Positions 33,553 to 43,185 of a stretch of DNA of 64,000 nucleotides are shown here, in pieces (positions within the stretch are counted from its first letter, which is position 1; each line of letters opens with the position of its first letter). Source of the stretch: Bacillota bacterium. GTDB taxonomy: Bacteria; Bacillota; Clostridia; Peptostreptococcales; Anaerovoracaceae. The translations under genes and the position numbers were made by a program. The notes below the pieces were generated by a model. That model did no database searches. It saw only the letters and a program-made list of their open reading frames with translations, and was not told the origin of the DNA. The DNA is taken from NCBI GenBank assembly GCA_017437745.1, contig JAFRYI010000023.1, positions 99,112-163,111 on the forward strand. Direction: 5' to 3'.

Positions 33553-34341
33553 ATGAGGAATCTGCTGCTTAAGATACAGTACGACGGTTCCCTCTACCAC
33601 GGATGGGCGAGGCAGCCGGGACTGAGGACGGTGTGCGGCAGGATGGAGGAAGTGCTCTCGGAGTATTTCTCCGTTCCGGTCGAGCTTGCGGGCGCCAGCA
33701 GGACGGACGCGGGCGTTCATGCCAACGGACAGGCAGCGACTCTCATAACGGAGATAGGTGTGCCCGTGGAGAAGATCCCCGCGGTGTTCAACACCGCTCT
33801 TGCGGACGACAGGCTGGAAGGCCTCAGCGACATCAGGATCCTGGACGCATGGGAGATGCCGGAAGGTTTCCACGCCAGATTCGATTCCAAAGGCAAGAGA
33901 TACATATACAGAATAAGGAACAGCGAAACGCCGGACATATTCCTTAAGCGTTACCGCTGGCAGATAACCAGGCCGCTCGACATAGAAGCTATGAGAGCGG
34001 CATGTCCGTCTGTGGAGGGTGAGCACGATTTCGCGTGTTTCCGCAGCAGCGGCAGCCAGGAAGGCAGCACCGTCCGCGAGGTCTACAGCTTAAACATAAA
34101 AAGGCTGGAGGAGGACCCGCAGGAGATAGAGCTTACCATAGAGGGCAGCGCGTTCCTCTACAACATGGTAAGGATAATAACCGGCACGCTTGTCGAGATA
34201 GGTCTCGGAAAGCGGCAGCCGGAAGACATGGCGCGGATCATCGCGTCGAAGGACAGGTCCAACGCCGGAATAATAGCGCCGGCCGGAGGACTGTGGCTGG
34301 ACGAAGTGTTTTATCAGGAGCGTACCAATGGAACAGAATAG
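33553..34341 (+). CDS. truA: tRNA pseudouridine(38-40) synthase TruA
   Basis: 262 residues. The catalytic Asp is in [14 protein letters not shown] near residue 55; [16 protein letters not shown] opens the protein and [17 protein letters not shown] lies near the end. It modifies the anticodon stem of many tRNAs. The 3' end overlaps the dCMP deaminase gene by 14 bases, indicating an operon with it and wecB. Confidence 0.95.
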   Translation: MRNLLLKIQYDGSLYHGWARQPGLRTVCGRMEEVLSEYFSVPVELAGASRTDAGVHANGQAATLITEIGVPVEKIPAVFNTALADDRLEGLSDIRILDAWEMPEGFHARFDSKGKRYIYRIRNSETPDIFLKRYRWQITRPLDIEAMRAACPSVEGEHDFACFRSSGSQEGSTVREVYSLNIKRLEEDPQEIELTIEGSAFLYNMVRIITGTLVEIGLGKRQPEDMARIIASKDRSNAGIIAPAGGLWLDEVFYQERTNGTE

Positions 34342-34786
34342 ACCCGGATGGGACGAATACTTCATGGAGATGGCGGAACTGGCCCGCAAGCGCACCACAT
34401 GCATAAGGCGCGGCGTTGGAGCGGTCATCGTAAAGGACAACAGGGTGATCGCCACAGGATATAACGGGGTTCCCAGAGGAATAAGGCACTGCTCGGAGGT
34501 CGGATGCCTCCGCGAGCAGATGGGTGTTCCCTCCGGAAAGATGCACGAGCTCTGCAGAGGTCTGCACGCGGAACAGAACGCGATAATCCAGGCGGCGTGC
34601 CTGGGTCACTCCATAGAGGGCGCCACGCTCTACTGCACCACGCAGCCCTGCGTGATATGCACCAAGATGATAATAAACGCCGGCATCAAAAGGGTGGTAA
34701 TAAAGGAGACCTACCCGGACGAGCTGGCACAGCAGATGGCGAAAGAGGCAGGACTTATAATCGATGTTATCGACGACAAACAGTAA
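34328..34786 (+). CDS. dCMP deaminase (ComEB-type)
   Basis: 152 residues. Zinc deaminase motifs LHAEQNAI and PCVICTKMI are separated as in deoxycytidylate deaminases. The region between ([12 protein letters not shown]) carries additional Cys/His likely to bind a second zinc. It makes dUMP from dCMP for thymidylate synthesis. It overlaps truA upstream and, with the long start, wecB downstream. Confidence 0.92.
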   Translation: MEQNRPGWDEYFMEMAELARKRTTCIRRGVGAVIVKDNRVIATGYNGVPRGIRHCSEVGCLREQMGVPSGKMHELCRGLHAEQNAIIQAACLGHSIEGATLYCTTQPCVICTKMIINAGIKRVVIKETYPDELAQQMAKEAGLIIDVIDDKQ

Positions 34787-35978
34787 TCTGGCAAAACTTA
34801 AGGCAATGAAGGCCGCCAGGGATGCTGAAAAGGAGCAGGACAGCTCCGTAGCTTCCCGGATCCCCGGAAAGAAGGAGACTGCCGAAGCGTCTCCGGTAAA
34901 GATACTCGCGGTGTTCGGAACGCGCCCGGAAGCCATAAAGATGGCTCCGGTGGTACTGCGCCTTAAGCAGGACAAGCGCTTCGAGTGCAAGGTCTGCGTA
35001 AGCGGCCAGCACAGGGAGCTTCTGGACGGAGTTCTCAACGATTTTTCCATAGTCCCGGATCACGACCTTAACGTAATGCGCGACGGACAGAGCTTTTCCG
35101 AAGTCGCGGGCAAGGTGCTCATAGGTCTGGACGAATACCTGGATACATACATGCCGGACCTGATGCTGGTCCACGGCGACACGGCTACGGGAACCGCTGC
35201 GGCGCTCTGCGCGTTCTACCGCGGAATACCCGTGGCGCACGTAGAAGCAGGGCTTCGCACCGGACTCAAGACTTCGCCTTTCCCGGAGGAGCTGAACAGA
35301 CAGCTGATCTCCAGGATAGCGGATCTTCACTTCGCGCCCACGCAGGGAGCCAAGGCCAATCTGATCGCGGAAGGCATCCAGGACGAGAGGATAATCGTCA
35401 CCGGAAACACTTCCATAGACGCCATAAGGCTCATGAACATAGGCCTGCCGAAGAAAGCGGAAAAGCGCTATGTCATAGTCACATGCCACAGGAAAGAGAA
35501 CATTCAGAATCACCTGACGGAGATAATAAGCTCGGTGGCGGAGGCTGCGAAGGAGTTCCCCTCCGTGGAGTTCGTATACATCATCCATCCGAGCCCGGAA
35601 GTAAGGCAGACAGTGTCGCTGATACCCGTACCTGCCAACTTTAAGATAATGGAGCCGGTGCCCTACAGGCAGATGTTGGAACTTATGAAAGGTTGCTGCT
35701 TCATGATCACGGACTCCGGCGGGATCCAGGAGGAAGCTCCCGCGCTCGGAAAGCCTGTGCTGCTTACGAGAGACGCCACCGAAAGGCCGGAGGCGGTAGC
35801 GGCGGGCAACGTGATGATCGTGGGCACGGATCCCGCGAACATCATCTACAGCATAAGGATGCTGCTTACCAACGAAGACGTTTACAAGGGCATGTCGCAG
35901 TTCGGTTCTCCGTTCGGAGACGGTCACGCGGCGGATGCCATAGCCTCGGTACTGGCCGAGTGCTTCAGCCTTGTCTGA
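34764..35978 (+). CDS. wecB: UDP-N-acetylglucosamine 2-epimerase (non-hydrolysing)
   Basis: 404 residues from the first ATG. The GT-B fold enzyme part starts at about residue 46 with [19 protein letters not shown] and shows [45 protein letters not shown] and [15 protein letters not shown]. It converts UDP-GlcNAc to UDP-ManNAc for wall teichoic acid or other glycans. The first 45 residues (charged, low conservation) are unusual; an in-frame ATG at 34806 is an alternative start. It overlaps the dCMP deaminase gene. Confidence 0.93.
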   Translation: MLSTTNSNLAKLKAMKAARDAEKEQDSSVASRIPGKKETAEASPVKILAVFGTRPEAIKMAPVVLRLKQDKRFECKVCVSGQHRELLDGVLNDFSIVPDHDLNVMRDGQSFSEVAGKVLIGLDEYLDTYMPDLMLVHGDTATGTAAALCAFYRGIPVAHVEAGLRTGLKTSPFPEELNRQLISRIADLHFAPTQGAKANLIAEGIQDERIIVTGNTSIDAIRLMNIGLPKKAEKRYVIVTCHRKENIQNHLTEIISSVAEAAKEFPSVEFVYIIHPSPEVRQTVSLIPVPANFKIMEPVPYRQMLELMKGCCFMITDSGGIQEEAPALGKPVLLTRDATERPEAVAAGNVMIVGTDPANIIYSIRMLLTNEDVYKGMSQFGSPFGDGHAADAIASVLAECFSLV

Positions 35979-36011
35979 CGCACCGGAGCGAGGCGCTGAC
36001 AGGACGGTATA

Positions 36012-37337
36012 TTGTTTAAGAAGATAGCAAAGGGAATAGGACGGACCCTGTTCAGTCTGATAGCGGTAGCTGTCTGCAGTGTGCTTTTTTCGGCGGCACT
36101 GCTCGTTCCCTATGCGGAAGCCGAGACCGCGGACCCGGAGAGGGTGGACACGGTCCACGCGGAATACATAAAGGGCGACGTCTACCTGGACGGAAAGCTC
36201 ATCTACGGCTGGACGATGGAAGATCCTCCGGTCGTTGTAGACGGTACTTTCTACATTCCGCTGAAGATGCTTGGGGATACGGACATTCAGCTTGCCGGCA
36301 GCGCGCCGGCGGCAGTGGCTTCGGCTGTAGAGGGAAGCACAATAGTTGCTCTGACGGAGGATGTCCCGCAGACTGCCGAGACCGGAGATCCCGCGCAGGA
36401 AGCGGACGCTCTCAGCGGCGCCGACGACAGGGCTGACGAACAGTCAGCCGCGATCGGAGGACAGCAGGAGGGCATAATAGCGAAGCTCACAGGAGAAGAC
36501 TCCGGGCAGGAGAGCCCGGAAGATCTGAGCTTCATATCGCTTTATGTAGAAAAGACTCCCGGCCTTGTAAAGCACGACACGAGCGGAAGCTTCGAAGCGG
36601 CAGCGGGATTCAAGAGCGTCAACGGAGTGCTGCTCCACGACTCCGGAGATCTGATCCGCAGCAGCAAAGGCGTTTGGTACGGTTCGGAGGTCTTCCTGGA
36701 GAAGAGTCTGGGGATCGACATATATTACACGGACGTCTGCGGCATGTACATAAGCACGGACCCGTCCGTAAGCGCCAAACGCTGGGCGGATTCCAACCCC
36801 AACGAGACCTACATACCCGGCGTTGCCGAGTACATACACGTGATAAACCGCAGGATACCGGAAAAGACTGCGCTGGAGTACAGCTACCTGTTCTGCCACG
36901 TTGCCGGGCAGTACAGGACCGTGGATCCGTCGCTGATATTCGCGGTGGTATGGACGGAGAGCACCTTCGTCTACAACGCAGGAACCAACGCTCTGGGCCT
37001 GATGCAGGCGCTGCCCAAATACGCGGCTGCCAGGGGATATTCCAGGGCAATGCTTCTGGATCCTCATCATAATCTGGAATACGGCGCGTATTTCCTGGAT
37101 TCTCTTATTAAGCGCTTCGGCGGAAACGTGGTCTCCGGTCTGGCTGCCTATAACATGGGCCCGGCCAGGGTCAACGGACCGAACCATCATACAGGCTACA
37201 CCAACGTTGTGCTGCGCCGCCAGGGACAGCTGGCCGACTGGCTGGCGTCCAAAGGCTACGGCACGCATTTCGTGGAACAGATAACTCTGATCGAACCGGA
37301 GGCGGAAGCTCCGCAGCAGGAGACAAATGGTATATAA
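36012..37337 (+). CDS. Exported lytic transglycosylase (SLT domain)
   Basis: 441 residues starting with TTG. A signal or anchor helix (about 10-35) is followed by a copper-amine-oxidase-N-like segment (FYIPLKMLGDTDIQL), an acidic low-complexity linker, and a C-terminal SLT domain (about 290-425). Its catalytic Glu is in FAVVWTESTF (near 316), with NALGLMQALP and AAYNMGPARVNG. It cleaves peptidoglycan glycan strands. ATG is absent; AGGACGG lies upstream of the TTG. Its 3' end overlaps scpA by 11 bases. Confidence 0.88.
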   Translation: MFKKIAKGIGRTLFSLIAVAVCSVLFSAALLVPYAEAETADPERVDTVHAEYIKGDVYLDGKLIYGWTMEDPPVVVDGTFYIPLKMLGDTDIQLAGSAPAAVASAVEGSTIVALTEDVPQTAETGDPAQEADALSGADDRADEQSAAIGGQQEGIIAKLTGEDSGQESPEDLSFISLYVEKTPGLVKHDTSGSFEAAAGFKSVNGVLLHDSGDLIRSSKGVWYGSEVFLEKSLGIDIYYTDVCGMYISTDPSVSAKRWADSNPNETYIPGVAEYIHVINRRIPEKTALEYSYLFCHVAGQYRTVDPSLIFAVVWTESTFVYNAGTNALGLMQALPKYAAARGYSRAMLLDPHHNLEYGAYFLDSLIKRFGGNVVSGLAAYNMGPARVNGPNHHTGYTNVVLRRQGQLADWLASKGYGTHFVEQITLIEPEAEAPQQETNGI

Positions 37338-38073
37338 AGTAAAGCTCCAGTCCTTCGAAGGACCGTTCGATCTGCTCGTCTACCTGATAGAGCAGAACCG
37401 GATGAGCGTCTACGACATAAAGGTCTCGGAGATAACAAGTCAATACATAGAGTACATCCGCGAAGCCGAGAAGTACGACGTGGAAGTTGCCCAGGAATTC
37501 ATGGTCATGGCCGCGGAGCTTATCGAGATCAAATCGCGCATGCTGCTGCCCAGACCGGCGGAAACGTTAGGCGAAGAACCCATGGAAGACCCGCGCAGCA
37601 GCCTTGTGGCCAGGATACTGGAATACAAGCAGTTCAAGGAGATCGCGGACTTCCTTAAGGAGCAGGAGGAACTGAACCTGCACGTCCACGTAAAGCCGGC
37701 GGAAGACCTTTCCGAGTACACAGGAGAGGGCGAAGAGCTGCTTAAGGGCGACATGGACAGCTTCGCGAAGGCCTTCATGATGTTCCTGCTGAAAAAGCAG
37801 CGCCTGGAGGAGATGCACCGCACCTACGAACGAGTGGAGCGCGCAAGGATGTCCATGGAGAACCGCATAGTCCAGATGACGGAACTGTTCCGCACCAGAA
37901 AGACCGTAAAGTTCTCCGAAATGATAAAGAACGACGATTCGCCCTTCAACAGGGTAATAACCTTCATGTCCCTGCTGGAACTTCTTAAGCAGCGTTCCGT
38001 TACGGCGGAGCAGAAGAAGCGCTTCGGCGACATAACCATAAAGCGTGTTGAGACCGGAGGATCAAATGACTAA
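37327..38073 (+). CDS. scpA: Segregation and condensation protein A
   Basis: 248 residues, the kleisin of the SMC-ScpAB condensin. N-terminal VKLQSFEGPFDLLVYLIEQ and IEIKSRMLLPRP are typical, and the C-terminal winged helix ends near FGDITIKRV. It starts inside the lytic transglycosylase gene and overlaps scpB by 8 bases, so the three genes are coupled. smc is not in the window. Confidence 0.95.
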   Translation: MVYKVKLQSFEGPFDLLVYLIEQNRMSVYDIKVSEITSQYIEYIREAEKYDVEVAQEFMVMAAELIEIKSRMLLPRPAETLGEEPMEDPRSSLVARILEYKQFKEIADFLKEQEELNLHVHVKPAEDLSEYTGEGEELLKGDMDSFAKAFMMFLLKKQRLEEMHRTYERVERARMSMENRIVQMTELFRTRKTVKFSEMIKNDDSPFNRVITFMSLLELLKQRSVTAEQKKRFGDITIKRVETGGSND

Positions 38074-38656
38074 AGAAAAGATAAAATCCGTCCTGGAATC
38101 CCTGATGTTCGTAATGGGAGAGCCTGTTTCCGCAAAGACTGCGGCGGAGCTCCTGAGCGAACCGACCGCGGATATAGTCAAGATATTCAGAGATCTTGCG
38201 GAAGAGTACGAGGAGCGCGGCAGCGGCCTTCGCGTACGCGAGATGGACAAGTGCTTCCAGCTCTGCACCAACGCGGAGAACGACGACTACATACGCATGC
38301 TCTGCACGCCCGTTAAGGAACGCAGGCTTTCGCAGTCCTCGCTGGAGGTGCTGGCGATAATCGCGTACAAGCAGCCCGTTACCAAGGCCCAGATAGACGC
38401 CGTGCGCGGCATCCGTTCCGACAGAGTCCTGGAGAGCCTGATGCGCAGGGAACTGATAGAGGAGAGGGGACGCAGCAGCGGCATAGGCCGTCCGTATCTT
38501 TACGGCACTACCAGACGATTCCTGGAGATCTTCGGCTTCGAGAGTCTGGACGATCTTCCGCTGATAGAGGACATAGACAGCCTTACGCTGGACGACGAGG
38601 ACTTCGAGGAGCCCATGCCCGATCAGCTTACCATACCTGTCGACGACACTATCTAG
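38066..38656 (+). CDS. scpB: Segregation and condensation protein B
   Basis: 196 residues with two winged-helix domains: KSVLESLMFVMGEPVSAKTA at the start and LSQSSLEVLAIIAYKQPVTKA in the second. YGTTRRFLEIFGFESLDDLP marks the usual end. GGAGG lies 5 bases before the ATG at 38066. It binds ScpA as a dimer in the chromosome-compacting complex. Confidence 0.95.
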   Translation: MTKEKIKSVLESLMFVMGEPVSAKTAAELLSEPTADIVKIFRDLAEEYEERGSGLRVREMDKCFQLCTNAENDDYIRMLCTPVKERRLSQSSLEVLAIIAYKQPVTKAQIDAVRGIRSDRVLESLMRRELIEERGRSSGIGRPYLYGTTRRFLEIFGFESLDDLPLIEDIDSLTLDDEDFEEPMPDQLTIPVDDTI

Positions 38657-38669
38657 GAGCATCCGGAGA

Positions 38670-39341
38670 ATGAAGGACATCAGAGACAAAATGAAAGTGC
38701 TTGCCGCGTTCATGACCGTCGCTGCTGTGGCGGCGTGCGTCGCAGGCATCTACATAACAGTAAAGGGAGTGGTCGAGCTTGTGCACCTGATCTCCTCCGG
38801 GCAGGCGGTCCGCGCGGCGGTAGCGCCGGTGGTAACGGAGATCGCGGAGGGCCTGGTGCTCGGCGTGCACTACTTCTTTGTATCCAAGTTCTTCATACAC
38901 TCGCTTAAACACGGCGTGCCCTTTACCCACGAAGGCGCAAAGGAGATACACATCCTTGGACTGGAGAGCATCCTTCTGCCCATAGTGGCGTGGATAATAA
39001 GCGCTGTCGCCTACGCAGGGATACGCAGTCCGTTCATGGTGCTGGAGATATCCGTATATGAGATAGTTCTGGGCTTTGCACTGATACTGGTCTCCTATGC
39101 CATAGAATACGGTACCGACAAGATAGAGAAAGGGCACATAGGACACGAAGAGATAAGGTATCTGGAGAAGCACTACCCCAAGGCTCTCGAGGAAGCCAGA
39201 AAGGCCGTGGCGGAGATGCATCTTGCGGGCGCCAGGGAACATTCCGGCGCGGAAGACGTAGGGTCCGATCCTCTTGCCAACGTTACGGACTCTTCGGATT
39301 ATAAGGACGAGAACGACGAATACATACAGAACATAGTCTGA
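38670..39341 (+). CDS. Four-helix membrane protein, DUF2975-like
   Basis: 223 residues. Four hydrophobic segments are visible (about 9-30, 45-72, 94-114, 123-145), then a charged C-terminal tail of about 75 residues with Glu/Asp-rich end. The order of helices and the segment EYGTDKIEKGHIG weakly recall DUF2975; this match is uncertain and no function can be assigned. It lies 13 bp after scpB and its end overlaps the mfd start by 1 base (TGATG), so it is in the same operon. Confidence 0.6.
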   Translation: MKDIRDKMKVLAAFMTVAAVAACVAGIYITVKGVVELVHLISSGQAVRAAVAPVVTEIAEGLVLGVHYFFVSKFFIHSLKHGVPFTHEGAKEIHILGLESILLPIVAWIISAVAYAGIRSPFMVLEISVYEIVLGFALILVSYAIEYGTDKIEKGHIGHEEIRYLEKHYPKALEEARKAVAEMHLAGAREHSGAEDVGSDPLANVTDSSDYKDENDEYIQNIV

Positions 39342-42300
39342 TGAACAGGATAAACCTTACAGGAATAACCGACAACCAACTGGCGCCGGTCTGCGCGCGA
39401 CTTCTTAAGAAGACGCCCGGACAGGCGCTTATCCTTTGCCCGACTCTGACGAGGGCGAAGCGCGTGGCTTCCGATCTGGCATTCTTTACAGACCGGAGCG
39501 TTTTCGTGCTGCCGGAACTTGACGTGGCCGCTCTGCGCTACGAGGCCAAGAGCCGCACGGAACTGGACAGCGAACTTGCCGCGCTCAGAGCGCTTTGCGA
39601 GGACGAAGAAGCTATCGTCGTTGCCCCGGTCCTGGGAGCCCTGCGCAAGATCGCCCCGAGGGACGTTTTCCTGCGCTGCGCAATGACAATAAAACCGGGC
39701 GACACCGTGGAAAGGGAGGAACTTATATCAGCTCTCTCCGAGATGGGCTACGAAAGGACCTACTCCGCGGAAGCCTGCGGACAGTTCGCCGTAAGGGGCG
39801 ACATAGTGGACGTCTTCGTGCCGGGAGCGAGCATGCCTGTAAGAATAGAGTTCTTCGACGACGAGGTGGACTCCTTAAGGATGTACGACCCGATGTCGCA
39901 GAGATCCTCGGATTCTCCGGAGTCCATAAGCATATATCCGGCGCAGCTCGTGGTGCGTTCCGACGCGGAGAACGCCAGGGCGGCCGCGGCGGTCGGAAAA
40001 GCCATGAAGGACATTCCGGACCGCAGGGATTACCTGCTGGACTGCATAGAGAACGGAATAAACGACCAGTATCTGGAAGGCTTCGTGTCGTACTTCTACG
40101 ATAGGCCCGGACTGGTATTCGATTACTTCACCAAGCCGTCCGTGATAATGGCGGACGACCCCGCGCGCATAGGCGAGGTCCTGGATTTCTATAAAAAAGA
40201 ACAGGAAGAGATGATAAAGCAGAGTCTGGAGAAGGGCAGCGGCGCGGTCGCAGATGCGGCCAGTCATCCGGATCCGGAAGACCTGCTTAAGATAAACGGC
40301 ATGGAGGCGGCGTCCGGCATATACTGGTGCACGCCGTTCTCCCAGGGCATAAGATACGCCCCGCAGCTGGACGGAATAGAGCACGTTGAAGCCAGGCAGG
40401 CTCCCGTTTTCGCAGGCCACATGGACGACTTCGAGCGCGAGCTGAAGCATTTCGCCGGCGAAGGGTACAGGATAACCATAGCCTGCCAGACCCCGGACAG
40501 ACTGGTAAACATTAAGGAGTTCCTGTCCAGGGCAGGCCTTGAAAACAAGGTGGAACTGCGCGACGGAAGCCTCGTCTGCGGCACGGTCTTCCCGAAGGAA
40601 AAGGAAGTCTACCTTTCTGAGAACGACATATTCGCAAGAAGCAAGAAGACCAGGCGCAAGCGCGGAAAAGGCGCGGAGATAAAGGTCTTTACGGACATAA
40701 AGAAGGGCGACTACGTGGTGCACGACGCTCACGGCGTGGGGCGCTTCACCGGCATAGAAAAGCTTACCGTGGACGGAAGCACCATGGACTACCTTAAGAT
40801 CCAGTACGCCGGCGCGGACGTTCTCTACGTGCCCGTGGACCAGCTGGAGAACATCCAGAAATACGTAGGTTCCGAGGGGATGGAGCCCAAGATCAACAAA
40901 CTCTCCGGCTCGGAGTGGCAGCAGACCAAGGCCAGGGCCAAGGCCGCCATTAAGGATATGGCGGAGGAATACATACAGTTGTCCGCCAAAAGGCAGCTTG
41001 CCCAGGGGTACGAATTCGGTCCGGACACCGTGTGGCAGAAGGAGTTCGAGGACGCCTTCCCGTATCAGGAGACGGACGACCAGCTTCGATGCGCGGAAGA
41101 GATAAAGAAAGACATGCAGAGACCCGTCCCCATGGACAGGCTGCTCTGCGGAGACGTGGGCTACGGAAAGACGGAAGTCGCCGCCCGCGCCATATTCAAG
41201 TGCCTGGAGGAGGGCAAACAGGCCGCGGTGCTTGTGCCTACGACCATACTCGCGAACCAGCACTACAATACCTTTAAGGATCGTTTCGCGGGCTATCCGT
41301 TCAACGTGGAGATGCTGTCGCGCTTCCGTACGGACAAGCAGCAGGACGCCATAGTCGCCATGCTTAAGACCGGCGAGGTGGACCTTATAGTCGGCACGCA
41401 CAGGCTGCTGTCCAAGGACGTTGAGTTCAAGGATCTGGGACTCCTGGTGATAGACGAGGAGCAGCGCTTCGGCGTGGAGCACAAGGAAGCCATTAAGAAG
41501 CTCCGCGAGAATGTGGACGTGCTTACGCTCTCCGCGACACCCATACCCAGGACCCTGCACATGAGCCTCATAGGCGTGCGGGACATGTCCGTGATAGAGG
41601 AGCCGCCGGAGGACCGCTACCCTGTGCAGACCTACGTAATGGAGCAGGACGACGAGCTGATCGCGGACGCGGTAAAGAGGGAGCTTGGGCGCGGAGGCCA
41701 GGTATACGTTGTATACAACCGTGTGCGCGGGATAAACCGCGTGGCGGAAAAGATAGAGGAACTGGTTCCGGAGGCGCGCGTGGCCGCGGCTCACGGACAG
41801 ATGGGCGAGAAACAGCTGGAAGACGTTATGATGGACTTTACGTCAGGACGTTTCGACGTTCTGGTGTCCACCACCATAATAGAGTCCGGCCTGGACATCC
41901 CCAACGTCAACACGCTGATAGTCATGGACGCGGACCGATACGGTCTGTCCCAGCTCTACCAGCTCCGCGGCAGGGTGGGACGCAGCAGCCGCATGGCCTA
42001 CGCCTACCTGTTCTACAAGAAAGACAAGGTGCTTACGGAGGTCGCGGAAAAACGTCTGCGCGCCATAAAGGAGTTCACGGAGTTCGGCTCGGGCTTCCGC
42101 GTAGCCATGAGGGATCTGGAGCTGAGAGGCGCCGGAAACATCCTCGGCGTGGAACAGTCCGGACACATGCTCTCCATAGGCTACGAGCTGTACTGCAGGC
42201 TGGTGGAAGAGGCCGCGGCGGAGCTTAAGGGGCAGAGCCCGGAGGAGGCGCCGATCAAGGCGGATACCCAGGTGGAACTGGGCGTTTCGGCCTTCATTCC

Positions 42301-42715
42301 GGAAAAATACATATCCGACGAGTTTACGAGGCTCTCCATGTACAAGAGGATATCGTCCATTGCGACGGACGGAGACCGTCTGGAAGTCGAGGGCGAGCTG
42401 ATAGACCGTTTCGGAGACCCGCCGGCGGAGGCGGAGAACCTCCTGGACGTAGCGCTGATACGCAACATCGCGAGCAGTCTGGGCGTTTCCAGGGTCGTAA
42501 GGCAGCTCAACAAGGTGCTGCTTGAGTTCGAGGAGCGCAACGCTCTTAAGCCGGAGGTCTTCGCGGCTCTGATGGACGCTTTCGGTCCCGCGCTTACCAT
42601 ATACGGAGGCCTTTCGCCCAGGATATCCCTTGTTATGAAAAAGGACCAGACCGCCTGCGCCGCGGCTCTGTCCCTGCTAAGAATATTTTCTGACGAACAC
42701 TCAATAAATAATTAA
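39341..42715 (+). CDS. mfd: Transcription-repair coupling factor Mfd
   Basis: 1124 residues. The UvrB-like N-terminal region is followed by the RNA-polymerase-interaction domain (about 450-515, GDYVVHDAHGVGRFTGIEKL). The RecG-like translocase has Walker A GDVGYGKTEVA (about 603), DEEQ (about 704, VIDEEQRFGV), SATPIPRTLHMS and GLDIPNVNTL. The C-terminal TRCF domain has VQVELGVSAFIPEKYI-like sequence. Mfd removes stalled RNA polymerase and recruits UvrA. The length is slightly below the usual 1150-1180. Confidence 0.97.
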   Translation: MNRINLTGITDNQLAPVCARLLKKTPGQALILCPTLTRAKRVASDLAFFTDRSVFVLPELDVAALRYEAKSRTELDSELAALRALCEDEEAIVVAPVLGALRKIAPRDVFLRCAMTIKPGDTVEREELISALSEMGYERTYSAEACGQFAVRGDIVDVFVPGASMPVRIEFFDDEVDSLRMYDPMSQRSSDSPESISIYPAQLVVRSDAENARAAAAVGKAMKDIPDRRDYLLDCIENGINDQYLEGFVSYFYDRPGLVFDYFTKPSVIMADDPARIGEVLDFYKKEQEEMIKQSLEKGSGAVADAASHPDPEDLLKINGMEAASGIYWCTPFSQGIRYAPQLDGIEHVEARQAPVFAGHMDDFERELKHFAGEGYRITIACQTPDRLVNIKEFLSRAGLENKVELRDGSLVCGTVFPKEKEVYLSENDIFARSKKTRRKRGKGAEIKVFTDIKKGDYVVHDAHGVGRFTGIEKLTVDGSTMDYLKIQYAGADVLYVPVDQLENIQKYVGSEGMEPKINKLSGSEWQQTKARAKAAIKDMAEEYIQLSAKRQLAQGYEFGPDTVWQKEFEDAFPYQETDDQLRCAEEIKKDMQRPVPMDRLLCGDVGYGKTEVAARAIFKCLEEGKQAAVLVPTTILANQHYNTFKDRFAGYPFNVEMLSRFRTDKQQDAIVAMLKTGEVDLIVGTHRLLSKDVEFKDLGLLVIDEEQRFGVEHKEAIKKLRENVDVLTLSATPIPRTLHMSLIGVRDMSVIEEPPEDRYPVQTYVMEQDDELIADAVKRELGRGGQVYVVYNRVRGINRVAEKIEELVPEARVAAAHGQMGEKQLEDVMMDFTSGRFDVLVSTTIIESGLDIPNVNTLIVMDADRYGLSQLYQLRGRVGRSSRMAYAYLFYKKDKVLTEVAEKRLRAIKEFTEFGSGFRVAMRDLELRGAGNILGVEQSGHMLSIGYELYCRLVEEAAAELKGQSPEEAPIKADTQVELGVSAFIPEKYISDEFTRLSMYKRISSIATDGDRLEVEGELIDRFGDPPAEAENLLDVALIRNIASSLGVSRVVRQLNKVLLEFEERNALKPEVFAALMDAFGPALTIYGGLSPRISLVMKKDQTACAAALSLLRIFSDEHSINN

Positions 42716-42741
42716 CAAAAACTACAAAAATAAAGTATAAT
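42712..42741 (+). promoter_or_regulatory. Promoter before the helical protein gene
   Basis: TTAACA (42712-42717), 18-base spacer, TATAAT (42736-42741). The -35 box overlaps the mfd stop codon region. Confidence 0.6.
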
Positions 42742-42789
42742 TATAATGTTACAAGAAGAACATCTCTCAGTGTATTAAGGAGGAATAAG

Positions 42790-43158
42790 ATGGGTTTTTT
42801 CGATAAGGCAAAGGAAGCGCTGGGCCAGGCAGCCGAAAAGGCTAAGGAAGGCGCCGCAATAGCAGCCGACAAGGCAAAGGATTTCGCGGAGACCACAAAG
42901 CAGAAGGCTAAGATCGCCGAGGCCGAGAAGGGCATCAAGGACGTATACACTTCCATGGGCAAGCTCCTGTTCGAGCAGTTCCCGGATCTGGCTCAGGAAA
43001 AGTTCCCCGAGCAGATAGGCAAGATCGGCGAGTTCAAGGCAGCCATCGAGGCGGCTAAGGCAGTCATCGCTTCTCTCGCGGACGACGACAAGGTAAAGGA
43101 AGTCGAAGAAGGCATCGTAGAGAAAGTCGAAGAGGCCGCTGAGGAAGTTACCGAGTAG
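42790..43158 (+). CDS. Small helical Ala/Lys/Glu-rich protein
   Basis: 122 residues, almost wholly predicted helix, with heptad-like Ala/Lys/Glu patterns: MGFFDKAKEALGQAAEKAK, then a central part GKLLFEQFPDLAQEKFPEQ and an acidic tail. No signal or membrane helix. Similar proteins starting MGFFDKAK are widespread in Firmicutes, often annotated as hypothetical; the function is unknown. It has its own promoter and AAGGAGG site and precedes fprA by 27 bp. Confidence 0.7.
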   Translation: MGFFDKAKEALGQAAEKAKEGAAIAADKAKDFAETTKQKAKIAEAEKGIKDVYTSMGKLLFEQFPDLAQEKFPEQIGKIGEFKAAIEAAKAVIASLADDDKVKEVEEGIVEKVEEAAEEVTE

Positions 43159-43185
43159 TTTCATTAAAAATCAAAGAAGGATAAT

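Noticed and set aside
39875..41794. 639-codon open frame antisense to mfd
   Set aside because: Shadow of a clearly recognised gene; no family motif.
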